Shown here: positions 24,560-33,570 of the stretch, in pieces
Layout of the letters: every line of letters begins with the position of its first letter
How positions within the stretch are numbered: the first letter of the stretch is position 1
Source: Asterias rubens
Taxonomy: Eukaryota; Echinodermata; Asteroidea; Forcipulatida; Asteriidae
Assembly (NCBI RefSeq): GCF_902459465.1
Contig: NC_047076.1
Coordinates: 1,178,001 to 1,242,000 of the forward strand
Direction of reading: 5' to 3'
Length of the DNA stretch: 64,000 nucleotides
Position numbers and translations under genes: made by a program
The notes under the pieces: model-generated
Told to the model about the DNA's origin: nothing
Seen by the model: only the letters and a program-made list of their open reading frames with translations
The model's database searches: none

Positions 24560-24815
24560 TTCCTCTTCGCCCAATCGTTGAAAAGTCAGAAAGAAAGAGT
24601 ATCCAGTTGGTCAACATTATTAATTGGGCGGATAATGTAATCTTATTCACTGTCAGATATACAAACGCAGATCTTATAACAGACAGAATAGAAAGAGAGA
24701 GAGTATTAACCAGTTGGTCAACATTCTTAATTGGGGAGATAATGTAGTCTTCCATTTTATCTTATTCATTGTCAGATATAAAAACGCCGCTCTAATAACA
24801 GACAGAATAATGTAA
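24560..24815. repeat. Direct duplication of about 120 bp
   Basis: The series accagttggtcaacatt, taattgggcggataatgtaa, atcttattcactgtcagata and aacagacagaata occurs twice (first at about 24603-24690, again at about 24710-24812). Copies differ by a few substitutions. Open frames on both strands here are not credible genes. Confidence 0.6.
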
Positions 24816-25295
24816 ACATGAAGCTGTCAAAACTTAGCAAAGTTTATTCGCCATAATCTGTTGAGTGAATTGCAGCTAAACCAATCTGAAACATACGTTT
24901 TACAGACCGGTGACGTCTAAGGCCAAATTAAAGACAACGGAGTATGAAATATAGGGCAACATAATTGTTCAAGTCTGTGTAATCTTAAGCGTCTTTAATG
25001 AAAGCCGTATACGTCATGTGCTCTTTGTTTGTCTGCTGTTAAATGTGTTTGTTTGGATTTATGGTTGTGCCTTCATTGTAGATTTTCATTAAATGTGTAC
25101 AAATAATGTTCGACCTTCCGTCAAGATAGTAGTTAAAAAGCAGGACAGTCCTTTTCAGAGCTGACAAGTTTAGCGAATTACGGAATTGACTCTGCCGTAT
25201 AGTAGAATATAAAACAAGACTGTTCTCTGAAGAACAAAATCTTATGGCAAGTAGAGACACACTATATAGGTGTAACCGAAAAACAAATACAATGT

Positions 25296-25446
25296 GTGCG
25301 TTCGTTTAGCTTCCCTGGGTCGACCCCGGTGTGTGGTGGTTTTTTTTTTTTCCAGGACGAACGTGGGTAATTATCTGCACACGTTCGTCCTGGGAAAAAA
25401 CACCGCCACACACCGGGGTCGACCCAGGGAAGCTAAACGAACGCAC
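25296..25446. mobile_element. Family D hairpin element
   Basis: Arms of about 60 bp are almost perfect inverse copies: gtgcgttcgtttagcttccc, tgggtcgaccccggtgtgtg on the left, and cacacaccggggtcgaccca, gggaagctaaacgaacgcac on the right, with ccaggacgaacgt/acgttcgtcctgg inside. Because the element is palindromic it produces mirror open frames on both strands. A sister copy is at 41094-41246. Confidence 0.8.
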
Positions 25447-27249
25447 CCATTGTTTCAGTGTGTGTATTCGACAAACAAATATTTTGTTTGTGCGTATTAT
25501 TTTGTGATAACCTATTATCATTTATTATCATGTAAAAGGGAAATTTTGGAGGACGAGTTGTTCGATGCAGTGTGATCAAATCCAGGGCAGACTTTTAGAG
25601 GGAATAGAAATTTGATTTCTTTGAATAAATATTTGTTGCCTTTTGTGTGTCTGGAAAAACTGAGTCGGTCTAATGGACTTTATTTGTTGGTCTTTTTCTG
25701 TTATTTCTTAAGACTTTGGCCGTCAATTGTATCATTTTTTGTCCTGTGTATTATTTTAGCTTTCACATCTTAGACTAAAAGTCTCTCTTCAATATTGGGT
25801 CCTTGACCAAATGAATTTGTGGTTGCTTAATCTTAAAAATTTAAAACATTCATAGCAATAGCCCAAAGTATGTTATTCACTCCTATATTATTGATTCAAT
25901 TATTCAAACCTGCAATGACCCAATAGCAAAATATCTTCTTAGAGAGCATAACTCTGACTATATGGCAAATTTCATCAAAAGCACAATTCTCAAAGTATTT
26001 TCCCTCTCTGCTTCATATCATGCATGTTAAAATTTTTGAAAGAAGAAATTGACAACTAACTAAACATGGTATTCAAATGCAATGTTCGGGACTCGAATCC
26101 GTTTTAAAATCTTGACCGTTATTTTCACCGCTGAGTTTCAGAATAGTGTCACAAGTCTTTATGCTATAGTTGAATCTACATTCCTCCCTAGTGGGTCAGT
26201 AAATGGACTTAAAATGGCCATCATTCCCGGTCAGTCGCGATCCTGCACAGATAATGTGACGATAATTGCTAGATATAAAAACCTCAACCCTCAGGTTGCG
26301 CTGACAAAAGGATAGAAATAGAAAAGTGAGCTGAAACAGTAGACACCTTTAGTCCTTTTATAATCAAGTCTCCTGAAATTTTGATCAAATTATAAGAAAC
26401 GTTGCAGACTATGAGAAAGCCCACTGTAAACCAAAGTGAAAACTATTTTATTCCTTCGGGTGTAATTTGACTATTTTCTGGTAATGCTAGCCAACGGTTG
26501 CGTTATGTTATTCATAGTGACTCGCTGTAGTTGACCAGTGGCGCCCAGCACAGAGAAAGGAAAACAAAGCTAGTCTGATTACGAACGGCTATAGTTTCAG
26601 CGCTGCTCGCCTTGGGTATGAATAATTGACACGTATTTCATGGAAGTATTTTGTCTTAAACTTGACGAGGAATCCGGGCACAAGATGCTCCCCGGTCCTA
26701 TGGCTTAGTTTTGATCCCGGTGTGGAAGGCGATTCTGCCCCCCCCCCCCCCCCCCCCCCAATACGACGAACTGTGTATACAAACTTCTTCCGACAGCGCT
26801 GTTTTGTATATCACCCCCTTCAGTGCATGCTTATTTCCCACTATGGGGGACATAATCTCTTGCGACAAATTTCCCTGGGACATATCATCGGTACAAAGCT
26901 TATATTCGGATGCCTGTGCCCGAATCATGTGTGTGGATCGATGCAAACGACGGAACTGCGTAGGGCAATAACTTTTAAAATGGCGTATTAAACAACAATT
27001 TGAAAACGAGTGAGATTAGTGCCGAAACGTTTAGCAATAAAAACAACACCATGTTAAGTTGTGATACATTTTGTGACTGTAATTACAACCGTTTATTGTT
27101 ATTTCTTTCGCAGAATTTAAACTTTCGGTGGATTTTGTTACATGATGACGTCGGCAATGCAGTGATTGTGCTGGGTTTCTAGCTTCGCGTTTTGAAAGTT
27201 GCACCAATCGGAAGTTGATTACAAACACCGTACTACTAGCAACATAAAT
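25447..27249. other. Intergenic upstream of the GPCR; C22 tract
   Basis: No other gene was recognised. A run of 22 C lies at 26738-26759 and produces proline- or glycine-rich false frames on the two strands. The GPCR promoter should lie in the right-hand part, but I cannot identify a core element with confidence. Confidence 0.45.
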
Positions 27250-27393
27250 ATGAACAAAACATTCGACATGAATTCAACATTTCACATGAACTCAACATTC
27301 CACATGAACTAAACTTTCGACATGAACTCAACTTTTGATGCGACCACACCATTCGGCATGACCACACTAGTCGACATGAACACAGCGGTCACG
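27250..27393 (+). repeat. 18-bp in-frame repeat array at the GPCR 5' end, with an in-frame stop
   Basis: Eight 18-bp units run from 27250 to 27393, most starting atgaac/atgaat and continuing tcaaca-ttc-gac/cac. All are in the reading frame of the receptor and encode units such as MNSTFH and MNSTFD. In the fourth unit (27304-27321) the serine codon tca is taa, so a frame opened at 27250 ends at 27312 and the receptor has to start at 27322. Later units (27340-27393) are diverged but keep the period. Confidence 0.8.
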
Positions 27394-28497
27394 AACGACA
27401 CCAACACAACGATGTCAACAACTTCTGCACCATCTACCGGCTGGCAATGGCAGGACATATGCAAAGTGATAGTTGGCATTGTTGGTATCATCGGTAACTC
27501 ACTCGTCATCGCAGTCTACACCAGCAAAAGAAAACGAAAAAACACCACAAATGTCCTTATCCTTGCCTTGGCAATCGCCGATTTGATCAGCTCAATTTTT
27601 TTCATTCCTCTACCGGTTCCAGCATATGTACCCCAAAACGCATGGGGTGAGATTTACTGCCGGGTTATACACACTAAAGCTATACAGTGGATGTCAATAG
27701 AGGCGTCGGTGTACACATTGACTCTGCTCTCTATTGAGCGCTACATGGCCGTCGTACACCCCGTTCGTTACAGGGTGATATTTCGCGAATCACGTCCTCG
27801 ACGTTTCGTCTGGGTAATCTGGCTCTTTGCTCTAATCGTCAAGTCATTTAACTTCTACAACACCATTATCGTGGATAACGTTTGCATCTATATTGAGTTC
27901 CCGAAAGGATTCAATGTTTTCCTGGGTATTGGTGTTGCTCTGGTTGAGTATTTTATACCTATCATTGTGATGATTGTAACTAACACAGTGACGATAAGAG
28001 CTTTGAGAGCCCAGGCGCGTAATCTACAACTGCATGGCTCGAACCACAACGCGAAGGAAAGAGGCCCGGCTCAGTCGGTGCTCCGAACCCGCCGGAAGAT
28101 CATCCATGTGGTCCTCATTGTTATTATCTCCTTCATTGTTTGTTGGACACCAAACCAGATATCACTTCTTCTCATCAACCTCGACATCTTATCCGTTCAA
28201 ACTTATTTCTTTAGCGACACCCACCAGGCGTTTATTATTCTTGCCTTCACAAACAGCTGCGCCAATCCCATCATCTACACGTTCAAAAATAAAAACTTCA
28301 GGGACTCCATGGTGCAGCTTTTTGTACGTAAAACCAACAGGGTGTCTGATGATGGTAATGATGATACGGCCGGTGGTAGCGACCCCACAGCTGGTGTCAA
28401 TACTATCAGTAAAACAACGGGTACACGGGCTGGAACGCGCCAACCGCCACCGGCATTGGCAGATGATAAGTCGTACAATACTGAAGTGGTCGAATAA
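27322..28497 (+). CDS. Rhodopsin-class G protein-coupled receptor (orphan), single exon
   Basis: A 391-residue, uninterrupted seven-helix receptor of the plasma membrane, which would couple an extracellular ligand to a heterotrimeric G protein. Visible class A landmarks, in order: GN in helix 1 (N59), LAxAD in helix 2 (D87), C113 before helix 3, ERY (139-141) in place of DRY, W164/W167 in helix 4, C188 in extracellular loop 2 as disulfide partner, P213 in helix 5, CWTP (274-277) in helix 6 and NPIIY (315-319) in helix 7. The position equivalent to the aminergic Asp in helix 3 is not acidic, so an amine receptor is unlikely; a peptide-type or lineage-expanded orphan receptor fits better. The N terminus is rich in Thr/Asn with several N-x-S/T sites and comes from an 18-bp repeat. 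The first in-frame ATG after the upstream stop sets the start. The ligand is unknown. Confidence 0.92.
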   Translation: MNSTFDATTPFGMTTLVDMNTAVTNDTNTTMSTTSAPSTGWQWQDICKVIVGIVGIIGNSLVIAVYTSKRKRKNTTNVLILALAIADLISSIFFIPLPVPAYVPQNAWGEIYCRVIHTKAIQWMSIEASVYTLTLLSIERYMAVVHPVRYRVIFRESRPRRFVWVIWLFALIVKSFNFYNTIIVDNVCIYIEFPKGFNVFLGIGVALVEYFIPIIVMIVTNTVTIRALRAQARNLQLHGSNHNAKERGPAQSVLRTRRKIIHVVLIVIISFIVCWTPNQISLLLINLDILSVQTYFFSDTHQAFIILAFTNSCANPIIYTFKNKNFRDSMVQLFVRKTNRVSDDGNDDTAGGSDPTAGVNTISKTTGTRAGTRQPPPALADDKSYNTEVVE

Positions 28498-28508
28498 GGA
28501 AACAGAAC

Positions 28509-28527
28509 TGACGTCATGGTGACGTCA
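28509..28527. promoter_or_regulatory. Two CRE palindromes just after the GPCR stop codon
   Basis: tgacgtca occurs at 28509-28516 and 28520-28527, within 30 bases of the receptor stop codon. This is the consensus CREB/ATF half-site palindrome. The position in the presumed 3' UTR is odd for an enhancer, so function is only a possibility. Confidence 0.3.
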
Positions 28528-28610
28528 CACACCAAAGCCATAGGATGCACTGTAATGATCCAAGCACATTGTGTGTCTAGAACTTGTCAAAGGTCAACAC
28601 TGTGATGGAA

Positions 28611-29100
28611 TCTATTTATTCTCTTCAGTTAATGGCAGATTTTAAAGAAAATCGTATTGTATTTATTTTAGAAAAATGCAGTATTTGATTGAATTTGGAT
28701 ATAAAGACACTGATTTCCTTGGCCTGTTTTGGGGAGAAAGTCGACGCAACGGTGATGGAAAAACCCTGTCTGATTACATGACATTTCAGGCTAGCTTAGT
28801 CAGGGTTTGGCACCCAAGCGTCTACGGATATAAAGTTGATGGCCTTTTCTCATGTGGTAAAATCTATTTATTCTCTTCAGATATGAAGAAGATTTTAAAG
28901 AAAATCGTATTTATATTGTTTTGAAAATTGCACTTTTAGATGAATTTGGATATAAAGCCACTGACTTCCTTGGCCTGTTTTGGGGAGAAATTCGACAACA
29001 ACGTTGATGGAAAACGGGTCACATGACATTTCAGGCTAGCTTAGTCAGGGTTTAACACCTAAGCGTCTTCGGGGACAAAGTTGCCGGCTTTTTCTCATAA
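28611..29100 (+). repeat. Tandem duplication, unit about 252 bp, downstream of the GPCR
   Basis: The first unit begins tctatttattctcttcag at 28611 and the second begins with the same word at 28863. Both contain gaatttggatataaag, tccttggcctgttttgggga, catttcaggctagcttagtc and gcgtct(a/t)cgg. The second has a deletion and several substitutions. An 82-codon frame in the first unit is broken in the second, which argues against coding. Confidence 0.75.
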
Positions 29101-29432
29101 TTGGCCATAGAATAGGTGAGGTAAATTTACGGACTCCGTAAAGTGGAATATTCCGTATTTGTCGCCGTAATTCACGGACTTTCCGTAACTTCAAATATTA
29201 ATTATGCTAATTAACGTAATTACAGTCAACCACAATTGCCCAAACACCTGCACATAATATAGTACATGTAAGTACATATTGTTATTTCACCCTAATTTGT
29301 GTACATATGTACCAACTCCTATTAAGGTTCTTTGTTTTCTACGGAAAGAAAAACTGTTGCCGGTATTTTTGCTGCCAGCAAAAACATAGCGTTCCGTATT
29401 CCTGCAAGTTATGTTTTCTTTTAGTACGTTGA

Positions 29433-29730
29433 TGATGTCGTATGCTATGTAGACCTCGTTTTGAAGTCCATAATCCAGTTTACGGCTGGGTCCTCAGCCA
29501 GGTGAAGGGCTTTGATGCCACCATCAAGGTGAGAGAGTGGGCAGTCATCTATCATGTGGCGCATCGTCTGTGGTTCTCCACAATCACAAAGCGGAGATGC
29601 AAGGTAGCCCCACTTGTGTAGGCTGCTGCGGCACGGCCCTGCGTCTGTACGAAACCGGTTTAAGACGCACCAATGGCCGCGCGGGAGGTCCATTCCCGGA
29701 AGTTGGATGGTGGGGTCAGCGACCAGGAAC
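29433..29730 (-). mobile_element. 5'-truncated LINE copy with 13-bp target duplication
   Basis: On the minus strand the insert encodes the C-terminal end of a non-LTR polyprotein: GHWCVLNRFRTDAG, SLHKWGYLASPLCDCG, then QTMRHMIDDCPLSHL. This is the zinc-knuckle-like CxC...H...C tail seen after the RT domain in many LINEs. The direct repeat tttagtacgttga flanks it exactly (29420-29432 and 29731-29743), as expected for target-primed insertion. The frame is open over the insert, so the copy is young. The start of the open frame lies in host DNA (the target duplication), and it encodes no complete protein. Confidence 0.8.
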
Positions 29731-29772
29731 TTTAGTACGTTGAAAAACTCTCTCACTCACTCTCACTCTAGG

Positions 29773-29908
29773 GTGAGGCCGTGTCCGAAACGACGACTTC
29801 GGCTACAGCTACGTCGAGATTAGCGCGTCTTCCAGTGTTGAAGAATAGGCAGACGCGCGCGATCTAGCCGTAGCTGTAGCCAAAGTCGCCGTTTCGGACA
29901 CGGCCTTA
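29773..29908. mobile_element. Hairpin MITE with gaggccgtgtccgaaac arms
   Basis: The left arm gtgaggccgtgtccgaaacg, acgacttcggctacagctac is mirrored by gtagctgtagccaaagtcgc, cgtttcggacacggccttac. The interior has tagcgcgtct / agacgcgcgc. The arms are nearly perfect for about 45 bp. There is no coding content. Confidence 0.75.
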
Positions 29909-30453
29909 CTATCTAGAACTTATTGCCAGTAAATTGCCTCGTGGGAAATGGGTCTAAGACCAGCCTGGCGTTTACAGAAACGAAAGAAAATTGCAAGGTT
30001 TGGTTAGGTTATGGGCCACCTCATCAGGTGTGCCGAATAGAGTGTATCTATAGGTAATGTTCGTATGGAATAAATTGAACAAATTGAAGCAACTCTATCT
30101 TTTGCATTTAACGGCATTATATTTGTTTGTGTTTTGAACCGTTCAGTTGTTATAATTCTATAGTATAAATGTATAGATATACACAATTAAACTAACATCT
30201 GAAAATGTCATATCAAAAGTTGCGTGTTTTGAGATATCGCCGGAAATCTGGAGCGAATGTCCATGCAGGAAGAATAATCTCTAATAGGAATACACAATCT
30301 GAGTCATGTTGTTGACAGTTATGCCTACGCTTCACAGGTTCAAATTTCTGGGCTTAAATAACACATCTTTTAATATAATCGCAGTACTTCAAAGTAAGTG
30401 TTTCTAAAACTGATTTATACTATCGAAAGCTACAGTAGACGTCTATAACCCCA
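29909..30453. other. Intergenic, no gene seen
   Basis: AT-rich DNA without a supported exon or recognised repeat. Confidence 0.35.
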
Positions 30454-30605
30454 GGGGTCGATTTCACAAAGAGTTAGGACTAGTCCTAACTTAAGACCAG
30501 TCCTATCAGGAGGTATCAAAAACGTACAGCTAGTCCTAAGTTAGGACTAGTAACTCGTCCTAACTCGAGATAAGACTAGTCCTAACTCTTTGTGAAATCC
30601 ACCCA
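30454..30605. mobile_element. Family C foldback element
   Basis: The ends ggggtcgatttcacaaagag and ctctttgtgaaatccacccc are inverse copies. The body is a series of gttaggactagtcctaac palindromes. Terminal arms are better kept than in the copies at 20252 and 22902. Confidence 0.75.
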
Positions 30606-31199
30606 AGGTTTTGAATGTCATTTATTTTAAGAGTGATTACCGACCAAAATGCCTTCTCTTAAACGTATAAAGTTTCATACCTCATGTGTGATTCTACTTA
30701 CATTTTAATGCAATTCGCTATAACTAGACCGTAATACTATCCAACAGAACTACATTCAAGACGACACAGCTGCATGTATGTAGTCTCAGTATCAAGCAGT
30801 CAATATTTGAGTGGAAGAGATTACGTAGTTTCCACTCAAGCACTCAATATTTCTGTCGAGTATCGCGAAGCCTATCATTCAATACCTGCGCGGGAAAAAC
30901 ACACCACAAATTCCCATGCGGCTTTTGTGGTTAAGATCGTACAATCAAAGGTTCTATGAAAAGACAAAACGAGAGCTCAGAAGCTTTTGACTGGATCTAA
31001 ACTATGCATAAACTTATCACAGCAAGAGCTTTGGTTCAGACTAACTTATAATTATAATGCTACTCAACTCAATTCAATTCAATGTTTGTATTCATCATGT
31101 CCAACATGAAAATTACTTTCTCGATTTGCACATTAAAATACAGTTATTAAACATAGCAGAAAAACATACATGAACCGTAGAAATTAAAACAGCAACAAC

Positions 31200-31375
31200 A
31201 ATTTTAGTCTAGTTGATAAGACACTGCTCTACAATCCAACGGTCGTGGGTTCGAATCCCACCCGAGTAACATGCCTGTGATTTGTTGTAACCTTTCACAG
31301 AGCTCGAGAAAGTACTGAGTATCACAATGCTAACACACATCGGTGTTCGGTGTATGGGTTAAAGCCAAAGTGAGT
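31200..31375 (+). mobile_element. tRNA-derived SINE
   Basis: The head tctagttgataagacactgc ... acggtcgtgggttcgaatcc carries a box A-like segment and a perfect box B (ggttcgaatcc) at normal spacing, ending in cccacccgagtaac. A tRNA-unrelated body follows (gttgtaacctttcacagagc, then gagtatcacaatgc, gtgttcggtgtatgggttaa). The tRNA-like head plus unrelated body is the usual SINE layout. A true tRNA gene is unlikely because the acceptor stem does not pair. Confidence 0.6.
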
Positions 31376-32278
31376 ATCCTTTATCCCCAATGCACATTTC
31401 CATCTATCAAATGCCACTTTATTTGATCAAGATTCTTTTTACTTCACTATAATTATTTGACCTATTAAATCTACATTTCCTTTACGTTCTCCATCTCATG
31501 AAAAGACAGAACGGCAACCAGGCGCTCTCGATTTGATCCAAACTATACATATAGACTTGTCTTGACAAGGAGATGTGCTTTAGCGTTAGACAGAGTATAA
31601 CTAGTGTCACTTTATTCGGCCAAAATCATTTCAATTTACGATCATTGACCAAATCCTCATTCCCTTAACCGTTCTTTTCGTGGGAAGACAAAACGCTCTC
31701 GATTTTAGAATAAGGTTAGTGGCTATACTACTGGATTTAATCCAAAGAAACTATGCATAGACTTCAGACTGAATTTAACCAATGCCACTCTATTTGAGCA
31801 AGACTCCTTCCACAACATGGTCATTTGACAGAATCTACATTTCCTGTACGTTCCCCTGAACTACGACTAACCTTTACACGAAGCTCATCTAACAGTCATT
31901 TCTCAATTACAGTCAATCTGGGTAAATAACACGTAGCGCAATATCAAATTAACGGGTGTAATAATTATTTACTTGCTTACGTGCGTTCACGAACCAACCC
32001 ACTTTAGCAGTAACCAAATAGTAATAAATTATACGTAGATGCTGTGAGAGTAAGATTCTCAAATTGACTTGTTATTCCAATCGATTCCTTGCCGATAACT
32101 AATTAAAGAATAGTTTCCTTGGCGCCACACCACCTTGTCACCTGATACCCAGAATGAATCAAGTTTGATTGTTACTGAAATTGCTGAATTCCCCCAAAGT
32201 TGCAGGGAACCGTTTTGGACGGAAATTAGGGGAAACTGCCTGAAATTATGGTCAAGTATCACGTTATTGATGTGTCCT

Positions 32279-32672
32279 AAAGGCACTGGAAAACTCAATT
32301 TCAGTTACTCAACATAGCTGTTAGAATAGAACCTTACTTGGTAACGAGCAATGGAGAGCTGTTGATTATAAAAACTTTGTGAGAAACGGCTCCCTCTGTA
32401 GTCACGTAGTAGTTTTTGAGAAAGAGGTAACTTCCCACTCAAATATTAAGTATATACTTCAGGCCTAAAGCTTTTTATTGGGCATCTGTAATCAAATCGC
32501 ATTTTTTTGCAACAATGGTGTTTTCCCCGTTAAATATTCTGTCGCAACTTCGATGACCAATTCAAACCAAGTTTTCACAGATTTGTTATTTTATGCTTTA
32601 TGTTGGGTTACACCAACACCAAGTAAGAATACTGGTCTTTAAAAATTTACCAAAGGTGTCCAGTGCACTCAA
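32279..32672 (+). mobile_element. Family A MITE, diverged full copy
   Basis: Begins aaaggcactggaaaactcaa and continues with accttacttggtaacgagca, ctgttgattataaaaacttt, gtgagaaacggctccctctg, cttcaggcctaaagc, and gtcgcaacttcgatgaccaa. It ends aaaggtgtccagtgcactca. The centre is the cttcag...ctttttatt subfamily. Confidence 0.75.
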
Positions 32673-33339
32673 CCAAAACAAACATCTTCAGAATCTTTGG
32701 AATTTCAATTTATAGTAGATATTGCGGCAACCAATGGATATGAATTAAGCTTAATTGCGTATGGTCGTTTTACCACATATAGTATTGTTGTCTTATTAAG
32801 ATTTCAGTCACAATTATAGCGTGTAACCAAAAATTAACATCTTTCGAATCTTGGTAGTTTCCATAAAGCAATTAGCATGTAGAAGTTATGAATGACCAGT
32901 GGTTTTATGAGTTCATCAGAGGCTGTTTACAGTCAGGGGCTGTTATTTCTAGATGGTCAAAAGATAAAACATTTTTGTTCTCGTAGCCCCGTCTTTATAC
33001 TTTTGCAGTCAAAAACCTTTCCACTTTTGATAAACAAACCAGCCTGACGGACCTCTCTCATGAAACCGCACTGGTTGCCAATGTTAGCAAAACGTTATCA
33101 GATGTTCTGACCAAAATTCAAAAATTGTCTACAAACTTTTAATAAAAACCTCCCAAGATCCGTTGCCTTGTTTCCAACAAATTCAACACTATTTTTGAAT
33201 AGTTGTGTGACATTGTTACAAACTGTGGCCATCTGTTTTTGTTTTGCATTTATCGTCATCGTTTTCACGTTTGGACTGGTATTTCCAAAAGCTAAACTGA
33301 TATTTACAGTTAATATTGTGCTATAGGCTTAAAACTGCA
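32673..33339. other. Intergenic, no gene seen
   Basis: No supported exon, RNA gene or repeat was identified. Confidence 0.35.
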
Positions 33340-33570
33340 AAATCTGCAATCCTTAAAGGATTTTGGTATTTTTTGTAACACAAAACACATTGCCACAGAT
33401 TAACACTAAACTTACACCGTTTGAAGATAATTATAGTAGAAAGCTAACCTTAAAATATTTCTTGCTGAGGTGGTGTTGTTTCTGAGAAATGAATAAAACA
33501 AGGTCAAGAAATAATTTTTTACATGCTAAAATAATTTGTGACTTGTTTTTCATTTACAAAACCTTTCGTA
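33340..33570 (+). repeat. Family O dispersed repeat
   Basis: The block gtaacacaaaacacattgcc, acagattaacac, gtagaaagctaaccttaaaa and tatttcttgctgaggtggtg parallels 770-1010 and 44265-44455. Confidence 0.55.

Noticed and set aside
25294..25575. Mirror open frames on both strands
   Set aside because: They arise from the near-perfect palindrome of the family D element.
26626..26991. Proline-rich 121-codon frame
   Set aside because: The proline run is the C22 tract, and frames open on both strands around it.
32059..32298. 79-codon minus-strand frame with mirror frame on the plus strand
   Set aside because: It borders a family A element and both strands are open; no domain recognised.
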